This document shows positions 36,531-43,388 of a DNA stretch of 64,000 nucleotides, piece by piece. Position numbers and translations under genes: made by a program. The stretch is taken from the NCBI RefSeq assembly GCF_039538065.1, contig NZ_BAABBR010000001.1:906501-970500 (forward strand). The letters are read 5' to 3'. Under the pieces are notes generated by a model. The model saw nothing but the letters and a program-made list of their open reading frames with translations, was not told the origin of the DNA and searched no databases. The first letter of the stretch is position 1. Each line of letters opens with the position of its first letter. The DNA is from Sphingomonas rosea (GTDB taxonomy: Bacteria > Pseudomonadota > Alphaproteobacteria > Sphingomonadales > Sphingomonadaceae).

Positions 36531-36677
36531 ATGAGTGCGGAAGAGCGTCACTACAGCGCGGAGCAGGTGACCGGAGCACGCCAGGAGGGGGTGGTACGGT
36601 GGATTTTGGGAATATCGCTCCTGCTGATCGTGGTGGCCATGTCGGTCATCTGGATCCTTCCAGCCCTCATCGACTGA
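36531..36677 (+). CDS. 48-aa single-span membrane protein
   Basis: Short polar N-terminus (MSAEERHYSAEQVTGARQEG) then one membrane span (WILGISLLLIVVAMSVIWIL). A strong GAGGGAGAA ribosome-binding site precedes the ATG. I know such small proteins in sphingomonads only as conserved hypotheticals. The stop codon overlaps the proposed CTG start of the following DUF1810 gene (CTGA). Confidence 0.75.
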   Translation: MSAEERHYSAEQVTGARQEGVVRWILGISLLLIVVAMSVIWILPALID

Positions 36678-37087
36678 GTCTCGCCCGCTTCGTCGCGGCG
36701 CAGGGCGGGGTCTATGAGCTGGCGCTGGCCGAGCTTCGGGCCGGCCAGAAGCGCACGCACTGGATGTGGTTCGTCCTGCCCCAATTGCGCGGGCTCGGCT
36801 TCAGCATCATGGCCGATCGCTATGGCCTCGAAGACCTCGACGAAGCCCGCGCCTATCTCGCGCATCCGGTCCTCGGCGCCCGCCTGCGCGAATGCGTGGA
36901 GGCCTTGCTCACCCATGCCGAAGAGCGGAAGGCGGGCGAAATCCTCGGCGTGGTCGACGGAATCAAGCTCCATTCCTGCCTGACCCTGTTCGACGTCGCC
37001 GGCGGCGGCGCCCTGTTCGGTCGGGCGCTCGACGCCTTCTTCCACGGCGAACGCGACCGCCGGACCCTGCAGCTTCTCGAGGGCTGA
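36674..37087 (+). CDS. DUF1810 family protein
   Basis: 137 aa. LARFVAAQGGVYELALAELR, AGQKRTHWMWFVLPQLRGLG, RYGLEDLDEARAYLAHPVLG and ECVEALLTH match DUF1810 (RFV.AQ...Y..AL.EL..G.K..HWMWF.FPQL.GLG). Function unknown. No ATG/GTG precedes the conserved N-terminus in frame; the best start is CTG at 36674, whose CTGA overlaps the upstream stop, suggesting translational coupling. A TTG-initiated longer frame exists but reads through the 48-aa gene out of frame. Confidence 0.85.
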   Translation: MSLARFVAAQGGVYELALAELRAGQKRTHWMWFVLPQLRGLGFSIMADRYGLEDLDEARAYLAHPVLGARLRECVEALLTHAEERKAGEILGVVDGIKLHSCLTLFDVAGGGALFGRALDAFFHGERDRRTLQLLEG

Positions 37088-37157
37088 CAAATGTTGGTCG
37101 TTGCGGGAACGAAAAGGTGAGTCGTTCTTTTGTGACCTTCGGATGAGCACGCATCCC

Positions 37158-37185
37158 GGGCGCCGAGGTCCAGGACCCGGCGCCC
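37158..37185 (+). terminator. Strong hairpin upstream of small lipoprotein gene
   Basis: GGGCGCCG-A-GGTCC (37158-37171) pairs with GGACC-CGGCGCCC (37173-37185), 13 bp with one bulged A and a single-base loop. It lies 70 bp after the DUF1810 stop and 33 bp before the lipoprotein ATG, so it probably ends the upstream transcript. No T-run follows. Confidence 0.45.
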
Positions 37186-37218
37186 GTTCGCCATTACACG
37201 ATACAGGGAACGCACCTC

Positions 37219-37518
37219 ATGAACCGTTTCAAGCTGACCATGGTCGCCGCCGGCATCGCGGCGCTGGCCGCCTGCAACAACAACACCCCGCAGGAGCAGA
37301 AGGCCGACAACATCGAGGCCAATGCCGAGATGACCGCGGACAACCTCGAGGAAGCCGCCGATAACGCGACCACCGAGGCTCGCGAGGACGCCCTCGAGAA
37401 CCAGGCCGACAAGGTCCGCGAGCAGGGCGAAGAGAAGGCTGACGCGACCCGCACCAGCGCCGACATCGACGGCAACAGCGCCGACGACACGGTCAGCGGC
37501 AACAGCGCGACCAAGTAA
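37219..37518 (+). CDS. Small acidic lipoprotein
   Basis: 99 aa. Signal peptide with lipobox (MVAAGIAALAAC, Cys about residue 19), then a low-complexity Asn/Ala/Glu/Asp stretch (NNNTPQEQKADNIEANAEMT, NATTEAREDALENQADKVRE) that is probably helical or disordered, ending SADDTVSGNSATK. Related in composition to the lipoproteins at 39929 and 46393, but with few Met. Function unknown; followed by a clear terminator, so monocistronic. Confidence 0.8.
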   Translation: MNRFKLTMVAAGIAALAACNNNTPQEQKADNIEANAEMTADNLEEAADNATTEAREDALENQADKVREQGEEKADATRTSADIDGNSADDTVSGNSATK

Positions 37519-37529
37519 GTCTCAGAAGA

Positions 37530-37563
37530 GGGTCGTTCGCCAGCCGGCGGGCGGCCCTTTTTT
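37530..37563 (+). terminator. Rho-independent terminator of the small lipoprotein gene
   Basis: GGGTCGTTCGCC (37530-37541), AGCC loop, GGCGGGCGGCCC (37546-37557): 12-bp stem with three G-U pairs, followed by six T (37558-37563). The clearest intrinsic terminator in the window. Confidence 0.9.
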
Positions 37564-37617
37564 GCGCCTGCGCTCCGCACCCTTGCCAGCCCCGCCCCGC
37601 GCGGCTGTAAGGTGGGC

Positions 37618-38241
37618 GTGACGAATACCGCCCTTCCGCTCTCTCGCCCTGCCACCTTGGTGAAGCGCGCCCTGCTCGGCTGGTTCGAGCGCGGCCGGTG
37701 GGATGTCGAAGGTGCCCTGCCGCTTCCGCCCAAGGCCGTGATCATGGGCGCGCCGCACACCAGCAACTACGACTTCCTGATCTTCCTCGGCGCGATGGAG
37801 AAACTCCGCGTCGAGGGTCGCTACATCGGCAAGGCAAGCCTGTTCCGCTGGCCGCCAATGGCCCGGTTCATGCGCGCGGTGGGCGGCATCCCGGTCGACC
37901 GCACCGTCAAGAACGACCTCGTGGCGCAGGCCGCGGCCGAATTCGGCAAGAGCGATCACATGCTCCTCGTCATTGCGCCCGAGGGCACGCGCGATCCCAC
38001 GACCCAGTGGCGCATGGGCTTCTACCGGATCGCGCTTGCCGCCGGCGTGCCGATCGTCTGTGCCGGTCCCGACTACACCCGCAAGGTCGCGATCTTCAGC
38101 GAGCCGATCGTCCCCACGGGCGACATGGAGCGCGATCTTCAGCCTGCGTGGGCATTTTTCCGGACCTTGAAACCCCGCTTTCCCGACAAGGTCCTTTTCC
38201 CGGATGGTACCGGCATGGACGGGCGGCAAAGAGGGGCCTAG
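37618..38241 (+). CDS. LPLAT-family acyltransferase
   Basis: 207 aa. Motif I MGAPHTSNYDFLIFLGAME (H-x4-D), then RYIGKASLFRWPPMARFMRA and GGIPVDRT (motif II, GGIPVDR), motif III LLVIAPEGTRDPTTQWRMGF (PEGTR) and AAGVPIVCAGPDY. HTSNYD...K.SLF..P is typical of the soluble/peripheral acyltransferase group common in marine and alphaproteobacterial genomes. Probably acylates a lysolipid. GTG at 37618 is preferred over GTG 37612 because AAGG sits 5 nt upstream. Confidence 0.87.
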   Translation: MTNTALPLSRPATLVKRALLGWFERGRWDVEGALPLPPKAVIMGAPHTSNYDFLIFLGAMEKLRVEGRYIGKASLFRWPPMARFMRAVGGIPVDRTVKNDLVAQAAAEFGKSDHMLLVIAPEGTRDPTTQWRMGFYRIALAAGVPIVCAGPDYTRKVAIFSEPIVPTGDMERDLQPAWAFFRTLKPRFPDKVLFPDGTGMDGRQRGA

Positions 38242-38279
38242 CCTCGCCTTCAGATCATCCTCTGCCAGGAGCCAGTCCC

Positions 38280-38807
38280 ATGCGCCGCCGCCTGCTCGCC
38301 GCCCTTCTCGTCCTCACCTCCTGCGCGCCCGCTACCGCGGCGCTGCCGGTCGGTTCGAAGGCCCCGGACTTCACCACCCAAGGTGCGCTTAACGGACGCG
38401 AGTTCCGGCTGCACCTCGCCGAGCAGCTCAAGAGCGGCCCGCTGGTCCTCTATTTCTATCCCAAGGCCTTCACCGAGGGCTGCACGCTCGAGGCCAAGGC
38501 GTTCAGCGATGCCATGCCCCAGTTCCGCGCGGCGGGTGCGCGCGTGGTCGGGCTCAGTGCCGACGGGCTCGACAAGCTCAAGAAGTTCAGCGTCGAGGCG
38601 TGCCGCGGCCAGTTCCCCGTCGCCACCGCCTCCTCGGCGATCATCAAGGCCTACGACGTCAAGCTGCCGATCGTGCCGATGAGCAATCGCACCAGCTATG
38701 TCATCGATCAGAGCGGAAAGGTCGTGTTCGTCCACTCCGACCTCAGCTGGAAGGACCATGTCGCGCAGACCCTGGCCGCCGTTCAGGCGCTCAAGGCCAA
38801 GCGCTAA
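38280..38807 (+). CDS. Exported peroxiredoxin (BCP/AhpC-TSA type)
   Basis: 175 aa. N-terminal signal LLAALLVLTSCAPATAALPV with a possible lipobox (LTSC). Thioredoxin-fold peroxiredoxin core: GSKAPDFTTQGALNGREFRL, LVLYFYPKAFTEGCTLEAKA (peroxidatic Cys in FTEGCT), VVGLSADGLDKLKKF, then a second Cys (EACRGQF) and NRTSYVIDQSGKVVFVHSDL. Reduces peroxides, here in the envelope rather than the cytoplasm. Monocistronic appearance; converges with the next gene (3-bp gap). Confidence 0.9.
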   Translation: MRRRLLAALLVLTSCAPATAALPVGSKAPDFTTQGALNGREFRLHLAEQLKSGPLVLYFYPKAFTEGCTLEAKAFSDAMPQFRAAGARVVGLSADGLDKLKKFSVEACRGQFPVATASSAIIKAYDVKLPIVPMSNRTSYVIDQSGKVVFVHSDLSWKDHVAQTLAAVQALKAKR

Positions 38808-38810
38808 GGG

Positions 38811-39722
38811 TCAGCGCCGAGGCTTCGGCGCCTGGTCCTGCCCGGTGATCTCCTTGCGGACGATCCCCTGCATCTCCTGCTTCTGCCGGCCGGCGTAGCT
38901 GCGGATGTCGCTTCGGTAGAGCGCCTTGAGGAAGGCGACGTCCCACTCGGTCACTGACTGGGGGACCTCGCTTCCCATCGGCGCCGCCAGCGCCGACAGG
39001 ATCGAGCCCGGCGAATCGGGGCCGAGCCGCGCCGGATCGGCCCGCGCGAACAGCCGCATCGCCGCATAGTCGGCCAGTTGCAGCGCGGTGAGGCCGGTCA
39101 CCGCCTTGGGTTCGACCAGCATCGCCGAGGCGGTGAAGGTCCGGCTCGCCTGCGGCCGGATGCGATCGGACGTGTAGATTTCCGACTGGTAATAGCCGCC
39201 GTCCCCGTCGCCGATGTCCTTCTTGGCACCGAGCTGCTGGCCATTGGCGTCGACTTCGCCCTCCTGATGGAGAACGGTCGCAAAATCGGTCTTGGCGCCG
39301 CGCTCGGGCCGCTTGCCGAGGCCATTCTCCCAGGCGCCGCGGATCTTCTCGGCCAAGGCGTCGCGGTCGTCGGTGAGCACGACCCAGAGGTTGGGCTTGC
39401 ACCCCGGCTTGGCGAGCGGCACCCCGACCGCGCGCCCGACGTCGCGCAGCCGCGCGGCGATCGCCTTGCCCTGCGCCGCCTCGAAGCCGAGCGCGCCGGG
39501 GCAGACGTCCGCCGAAAAGCGCACCAGCCGCTTGTTGAACCGGCCGGGCGCGAGCTGGTCGATGAAGGTCCGGATCTGCGCCTCGCGCTCGCGCTTGCCG
39601 CGCACCACGATGGCGCCGGGGTCGGTGGCCGCGGGAGCAGGCGCGGGAGCCGATTGGGCGAGCGCCGGAGCGGCCAGCGACAGCCCGGCAAATAACAGCA
39701 ACGACCTCGACCCCAGACGCAC
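38811..39722 (-). CDS. Secreted protein of unknown function
   Basis: 303 aa. Signal peptide 1-22 (ends APALAQS), Ala/Pro linker, then AIVVRGKREREAQIRTFIDQ, RLVRFSADVCPGALGF, LAKPGCKPNLWVVLTDDRDA (two Cys, likely disulphide), MLVEPKAVTGLTALQLADYA, MRLFARADPARL and APMGSEVPQSVTEWDVAFLK. I recall the same plan (VVVxGKR..., VCPAALG, C.PN..V..., AVTGLTT.QLADYA.MR) in many sphingomonad hypothetical proteins. It is probably periplasmic; role unknown. Confidence 0.8.
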   Translation of the reverse strand: MRLGSRSLLLFAGLSLAAPALAQSAPAPAPAATDPGAIVVRGKREREAQIRTFIDQLAPGRFNKRLVRFSADVCPGALGFEAAQGKAIAARLRDVGRAVGVPLAKPGCKPNLWVVLTDDRDALAEKIRGAWENGLGKRPERGAKTDFATVLHQEGEVDANGQQLGAKKDIGDGDGGYYQSEIYTSDRIRPQASRTFTASAMLVEPKAVTGLTALQLADYAAMRLFARADPARLGPDSPGSILSALAAPMGSEVPQSVTEWDVAFLKALYRSDIRSYAGRQKQEMQGIVRKEITGQDQAPKPRR

Positions 39723-39928
39723 GGCTCACCCCTTCATTCCCGCCGGGACCGACGGGTTGCGACGCTCCTAGCAGCGCCCGGATGAACGCGCCCCCCTTTG
39801 CTCGACCAAGCGTCGCTCCGCTTCGGCAAAGTCCCGCCCAAGTCGTTGTGCCCGCGAATTTAATTGAACCCTCGCCCGGTCCCGGACGCTGTTGGCCGAC
39901 ACAAACGATCCAAAAAGGGGTTCAACCG

Positions 39929-40321
39929 ATGCGTTTCACCAAGACACTGCTCGTCGCCGCCGGCGTCACCGCCCTTGCAGCCTGTGGCAGCAACGGCAAC
40001 GAGGCCAACAACATGGCCGATGCGAACATGATGACCAGCGACATGAACACCATGGACGCCAACATGATGGGCGCCGACATGAACGGCAGCATGGGCGGCA
40101 CCATGAACGGCGGCACCGCGGACATGAATGGCTCGATGGGCAGCAGCGGTTCGATGAGCAACGGAGCGATGGGCAATGGCGCCATGAGCAACGGAACGAT
40201 GACCGGCAACACCAGCATGGGCGCCGGCACGGGGACGGGCTTAAGCAACGGCTCGACCACCACGACCAACACCACCGGCAACAGCGCCTTCGGTACGGGC
40301 GCCGGCGTCACCCAGCAGTAA
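39929..40321 (+). CDS. Met/Asn/Gly-rich lipoprotein
   Basis: 130 aa. Lipoprotein signal KTLLVAAGVTALAAC, then almost pure low complexity in Met, Asn, Gly, Ser, Asp and Thr: NMADANMMTSDMNTMDANMM, MNGSMGGTMNGGTADMNGSM, GSMSNGAMGNGAMSNGTMTG. Over twenty Met residues in M-x2-M or M-x3-M spacing. Shares the DANMM unit with the lipoprotein at 46393. Met-rich, acidic sequences of this kind bind Cu(I)/Ag(I) in other proteins, but that is only a suggestion here. The ATG at 39929 follows AAAAGGGG. Confidence 0.8.
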   Translation: MRFTKTLLVAAGVTALAACGSNGNEANNMADANMMTSDMNTMDANMMGADMNGSMGGTMNGGTADMNGSMGSSGSMSNGAMGNGAMSNGTMTGNTSMGAGTGTGLSNGSTTTTNTTGNSAFGTGAGVTQQ

Positions 40322-40344
40322 GCTCCGCCGGCAACGGTTTGCGA

Positions 40345-40374
40345 GGGCGTCCTCCCGGTGGGGGCGCCCTTTCT
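40345..40374 (+). terminator. Terminator of Met-rich lipoprotein gene
   Basis: GGGCGTCC.. (40345 on) pairs with GGGGCGCCC (ending 40369) and is followed by TTTCTTT. Located 24 bp after the stop. Confidence 0.7.
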
Positions 40375-40454
40375 TTCGCCGCCACAAAGCGAAAATCACC
40401 GAAGGCGGTGCTTCGCTTCACCTTTTGGCAGCAGGTTGCGGCTAGAAGCGAGGC

Positions 40455-40808
40455 ATGACCCCAGCCGCCCCCGCCTCTGCCGTCGCGGCCGACCCCTTCG
40501 CCGACCGCCGGGTTCATCCGCGGGTCGCGGTGGCGCTGCCGGCGTTCCTCGGCATCGGGGGAGAGCGGCACAAGGTGCAGATCGTCGACCTGTCGGGCGG
40601 CGGCGCCAAGCTCCACGGCGCCTTGCCGCCGGTCGCGGGGTCAAAGGTCGTCCTCGATTGCGGCGGTGCCCCGAGCGAGGCGACGGTGCGCTGGCAGGAC
40701 GGGCCCTATGTCGGCGTCAGCTTCACCCGCGAGATGAGCCCGCGCGAGGTCGCGGCGCTCGCCGACCGCTCGGCCGCGCTCGTCAAACGGATGCGCGCGC
40801 AAGGCTAG
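40455..40808 (+). CDS. PilZ domain protein
   Basis: 117 aa. c-di-GMP-binding PilZ signature: DRRVHPRVAVALPAFLGIGG (RxxxR as RRVHPR) and VDLSGGGAKL (D/NxSxxG, as DLSGGG), then SKVVLDCGG and ATVRWQDGPYVGVSFT (closing strands). Free-standing single domain, so a receptor acting through partners. ATG follows AAGCGAGG. Confidence 0.92.
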   Translation: MTPAAPASAVAADPFADRRVHPRVAVALPAFLGIGGERHKVQIVDLSGGGAKLHGALPPVAGSKVVLDCGGAPSEATVRWQDGPYVGVSFTREMSPREVAALADRSAALVKRMRAQG

Positions 40809-40834
40809 GGAACGACTACGCCGCCGGACCGTTC

Positions 40835-41057
40835 ATGTCGTACGTGCAACGATCCTGCGAGAAGTCCCATCCGCACCACCGACATCATCGTCCGCGCCTA
40901 TGAACTGGCCGCGGAAACCGGAAACCTCGACGAGGTCCGCCTGAAGCTCCGGCGCGAAGGCTTCTCCAACGTCGACGCGCACCTTTCGGGCGCGCGGATC
41001 AAGGCCGACCTCAAGAAGCAGTTCGTGAAGAAGCCGGAAGCGGTGCCGGAAGTCTGA
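40835..41057 (+). pseudogene. Small ORF with no canonical start; possible frameshift
   Basis: Frame 40869-41057 encodes IRTTDIIVRAYELAAETGNL, DEVRLKLRREGFSNVDAHLS, then IKADLKKQFVKKPEAVPEV*, a plausible small DNA-binding-like protein (helix-rich; 'EGFSNV.AHLSG...L' is a pattern I recall in small alphaproteobacterial proteins). No ATG, GTG, TTG or CTG occurs in frame before it back to the stop at 40806. An ATG at 40835 (MSYVQRSCEKS) is in the -1/+1 frame; dropping one base from the CCC at 40866-40868 would join them into 73 codons. Either a frameshift, a sequencing indel, or a non-standard start. Confidence 0.4.
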
Positions 41058-41107
41058 CGCCCGGGGCCGACGGCCCATCCGAAGCGACGCAGAAAAGGGA
41101 ACAGGCG

Positions 41108-41221
41108 ATGGCCAAGGGCCAGGTGAAATCGAACAAGGAAGCACGCAAGCCCAAGGCGAAGAAGGAAAAGACAATCGCCGCCAACCCGTCCACCAAGGGC
41201 ACCCCGAAGCGCGAGGATTGA
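41108..41221 (+). CDS. 37-aa basic protein
   Basis: MAKGQVKSNKEARKPKAKKE then KTIAANPSTKGTPKRED. Lys-rich, presumably disordered; similar MAKGQxRxNKExKKPK peptides are annotated across alphaproteobacteria without known function. ATG follows GGGAACAGGCG. Two bp separate it from the DUF427 gene. Confidence 0.7.
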   Translation: MAKGQVKSNKEARKPKAKKEKTIAANPSTKGTPKRED

Positions 41222-41223
41222 AC

Positions 41224-41508
41224 ATGGCCGAAGCCTGGTGGAACGACACGCTGATTGCCAAGAGCGACGACATCGTCACGGTCGAGGGCAATGCCTACTT
41301 CCCGGCCGACTCGGTGACCCCGGGCGTCCTCAAGGACAGCGCCACCACGAGCTTATGCCCGTGGAAGGGCACGGCGCATTATCATTCGATCCATGCCAAC
41401 GGCGCCGAGAACCGCGACGCCGTCTGGTATTATCCCGACCCCAAGCCCGCCGCGAAGGAGATCGCGGGGCGCGTCGCCTTCTGGAAGGGCGTCGAGGTCC
41501 GGGCCTGA
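41224..41508 (+). CDS. DUF427 domain-containing protein
   Basis: 94 aa. MAEAWWNDTLIAKSDDIVTV, EGNAYFPADSV, SLCPWKGTAHYHSIHANG and AVWYYPDPKPAAKEIAGRVA, FWKGVEV. This is DUF427 (A.W.G..IA.S......EG..YFP......L...T..CPWKG.A.Y......G......AW.Y..P...A..I.G.VAF). Fold is known, function is not. Forms a short unit with the 37-aa gene. Confidence 0.93.
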   Translation: MAEAWWNDTLIAKSDDIVTVEGNAYFPADSVTPGVLKDSATTSLCPWKGTAHYHSIHANGAENRDAVWYYPDPKPAAKEIAGRVAFWKGVEVRA

Positions 41509-41510
41509 GC

Positions 41511-41532
41511 CCCCGCCGGCGAACCGGCGGGG
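41511..41532. terminator. Bidirectional hairpin between convergent genes
   Basis: CCCCGCCGG (41511-41519), CGAA loop, CCGGCGGGG (41524-41532): perfect 9-bp stem between the DUF427 stop and the stop of the opposing 135-aa gene. Confidence 0.65.
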
Positions 41533-41552
41533 ACCCATGACATCACGACGCT

Positions 41553-41960
41553 CTAGCGGACCTGGATCCGGACCAGCGGACGGTTGGCGCGGTAGGCGAC
41601 CGGCTCGTAGCGCAGGCTGACGCTCGCGACGTCGCGGCGGTTGCCGCGCAGGTCAACCGCCCGGGTGCAGGTCCCGGCCTCGAGCACCGAGCGCGTATTC
41701 ACGTCCTGGCGCCCGCCATTGGCGAAGCGGATGTCGAAGGCGCGCAGGCGCAGCGGGGCGTTCAGCGCGCAGACGCGGATCTCGCGCTGGCGGGTGAACC
41801 CGGGGAGCTGGACCACGTCGCGGTCGCGGCCGTCGACCCTTGTAGTGCCGATGGTCCGCCAATTGCCCTCGTTCCAGCGCCACTGCTGGGCGGCGGCCGG
41901 GGTGACGGCGGTGAGCGCGGCGGCGGCGCCGGCGAGGCCGAGGATCAGACGCTTGTTCAT
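41553..41960 (-). CDS. Secreted protein of unknown function
   Basis: 135 aa from ATG 41960 (MNKRLILGLAGAAAALTAVT, signal peptide ending AAAQQW). The mature part is beta-rich: WNEGNWRTIGTTRVDGRDRD, VVQLPGFTRQREIRVCALNA, LRAFDIRFANGGRQDV, LEAGTCTRAVDLRGNRRDVA and PLVRIQVR, with two Cys likely disulphide-bonded. It resembles periplasmic DUF2541-type beta-sandwich proteins but I cannot assign it firmly. An ATG two codons upstream (MVMNK) is equally possible. Confidence 0.7.
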   Translation of the reverse strand: MNKRLILGLAGAAAALTAVTPAAAQQWRWNEGNWRTIGTTRVDGRDRDVVQLPGFTRQREIRVCALNAPLRLRAFDIRFANGGRQDVNTRSVLEAGTCTRAVDLRGNRRDVASVSLRYEPVAYRANRPLVRIQVR

Positions 41961-42078
41961 GACCATGTCTCCTTCGTTGCGGATGCCGGGCACCCTGCGC
42001 CCGTCGAACGGTCCCTCGCCTGAACGCCTCGTTGGGCGAGGGTCAGGTTTGCGGCGTCCGAGGGCGGGCGGCGAAGGG

Positions 42079-42417
42079 TCACGAAGGTCCAAGGGTCCGC
42101 AGGTGCGCCAGTGACCCGCCCGCGCGGGTCATGCGGAGGGCGAACCAGGGGTCGAGCGGGTCACGGCGAAGGTCCCGTACTGTGACCCCGTTGATCGCCT
42201 TGCGCGCCATGATCTCGTCCCACATCAGGGCGAACAACCCGCCCGGATCGCGCTTGCGACAGCGATAGGCGCTTTCGCGCGAGAGGCCGGCCGCCTTCGC
42301 CGCCATCGTTGCGCAGCGCGTCCGGTCGAGGGTCGCGAGAAAGAGGAACTGCCGCTGCGGCGTCCAGCGCTTGTGGAGCTTTGCGGGCGGCGGCGTGGCG
42401 GAAGAGGAGTCGCTCAT
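42079..42417 (-). CDS. Small helix-turn-helix-like protein
   Basis: 112 aa from ATG 42417 (MSDSSSATPPPAKLHKRWTP). RQFLFLATLDRTRCATMAAK and AAGLSRESAYRCRKRDPGGL, FALMWDEIMARK form a homeodomain/resolvase-like HTH (LxxTGxxxxAAxxAGxSRxSAYxLRxR), common in short sphingomonad proteins, some from mobile elements. The C-terminal part (DPLDPWFALRMTRAGGSLAH) is unassigned. Its DNA target and role are unknown. Confidence 0.7.
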   Translation of the reverse strand: MSDSSSATPPPAKLHKRWTPQRQFLFLATLDRTRCATMAAKAAGLSRESAYRCRKRDPGGLFALMWDEIMARKAINGVTVRDLRRDPLDPWFALRMTRAGGSLAHLRTLGPS

Positions 42418-42524
42418 CCACCAGCGTAGATCATGCGAAATCCTACTAGTGAAGGGGGAATTGTTTACGAAATTGCCGCGGAGGGCGCCGGACCCGCTGT
42501 TGCGGGTCCAGCGCGAAACTCGAA

Positions 42525-42683
42525 CTACAATCGACGGCATTCGAGGCAGAGCGGCTTCCCGCCCGTACCTGCCCGAAGGTTCTCACGTTCGATGTTGTTT
42601 CCGGTGTTGCAGTTCGTATCGTTGTGGTGAACGTAGGCCTTCACCGAATGCCAAGCTGATCGCTTCGCCACTGTAAGCTCCAT
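42525..42683 (-). CDS. 52-aa Cys/His protein with GNNIE...GTGGKPLC..C motif
   Basis: Reads MELTVAKRSAWHSVKAYVHH, NDTNCNTGNNIERENLRAGT, GGKPLCLECRRL*. The three Cys (TNC, PLC, LEC) and two His (VHH) could form a zinc knuckle. Start may be ATG 42683 or GTG 42671 (VAKRSAWHSV). I recall a family of tiny bacterial proteins with H..NT.CNTGNNIE..N...GTGGKPLC..C, all uncharacterised. It lies alone in the lower-GC patch and is too small for most annotation cut-offs. Confidence 0.7.
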   Translation of the reverse strand: MELTVAKRSAWHSVKAYVHHNDTNCNTGNNIERENLRAGTGGKPLCLECRRL

Positions 42684-42712
42684 CTTTTGACTAAACGTCT
42701 ATCGAAAGATAC

Positions 42713-42894
42713 CTACGGCTGCGCGAGGCCGAGATCGTTCAAGGCCTCACGAGCCGTAGCTTACGTTATGGCCCGGGCCATGTACCACATGGCGCACCTC
42801 CTTCCTTCGGGAGAGGCAGGGCACGAACCTTCCTAGGGGCATACGTGCTCTGCTGGAGATAGGGGCGGTGGTTGATCATGGATCAGCCACCGCC
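42713..42894 (+). ncRNA. Candidate structured RNA (five stems), unassigned
   Basis: A protein-free stretch with dense inverted repeats: stem 1, CTACGGCT/AGCCGTAG plus GAGGCC/GGCCTC (42713-42759); palindrome TGGCCCGGGCCA (42769-42780) overlapping GCCATGT/ACATGGC (42777-42793); stem 3, TCC(TTCG)GGA closed by CCTC/GAGG (42797-42816); stem 4, GCAGGGCACG/CGTGCTCTGC (42816-42853); stem 5, GGCGGTGGTTGATC/GATCAGCCACCGCC (42864-42894). The C(UUCG)G tetraloop exists only on the plus strand, favouring that orientation. I do not recognise tmRNA, RNase P, SRP, 6S or a riboswitch. Stem 5 also covers the stop of the opposing gene. Confidence 0.4.
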
Positions 42895-43388
42895 TCATCA
42901 GTGGAATTTGTGTCCTCGCGAAACCGACGAAACCAAATCGAGCCATTCCGGTCGATTTTGTGCTCGGCGCGTAACCGCGAGAGTTGCGGGCTCAGACTTG
43001 TACGAACAATTTCTGGTCGGCCCCAAGCATTCCCGAAGAGATCAAGGAGTTGCTGTGCCGTCGCGCCGGAAGAAAATTGCTCCTCTAGCGCCTTAAGTAC
43101 CAATGCTTTGATGGTGAGGTGGGCATAGGGCGAGGATGCACGTTGCGCCTCAAGCTCCTTGTATTGCCGCCAGACCTCGCCAGCTTCGGCACTCCTGAGC
43201 GGCGCTTCGGAATCGGTCGCGAAGAGCCGTTCTTGGAGCGGTTCGCTGCTCTGCTTTGTTACGGCGCGACGCGCGACACGGACTTCAAAGAGCTCGCGCT
43301 CCAATGGCGCAAGCTTCATGCGAAGCTGTTCGATCGCTCTGACGAGCTCCTTTTCAAGGTCGTCCAGATATGACCGAAGTTGCGCCAT
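42876..43388 (-). CDS. Coiled-coil plus winged-helix protein, unknown
   Basis: 170 aa from ATG 43388 (MAQLRSYLDDLEKELVRAIE); an ATG 14 codons upstream is possible. N-terminal coiled coil (about 3-48), then a linker, then a winged-helix-like domain (about 95-160): HLTIKALVLKALEEQFSSGA, TAQQLLDLFGNAWGRPEIVR, TSLSPQLSRLRAEHKIDRNG, SIWFRR. The pattern 'SLSPQLSRLR..H.I.R.G..W' is typical of small accessory wHTH proteins. Base composition and codon use look less GC-biased than the neighbours, suggesting transfer. Confidence 0.65.
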   Translation of the reverse strand: MAQLRSYLDDLEKELVRAIEQLRMKLAPLERELFEVRVARRAVTKQSSEPLQERLFATDSEAPLRSAEAGEVWRQYKELEAQRASSPYAHLTIKALVLKALEEQFSSGATAQQLLDLFGNAWGRPEIVRTSLSPQLSRLRAEHKIDRNGSIWFRRFREDTNSTDEAVADP

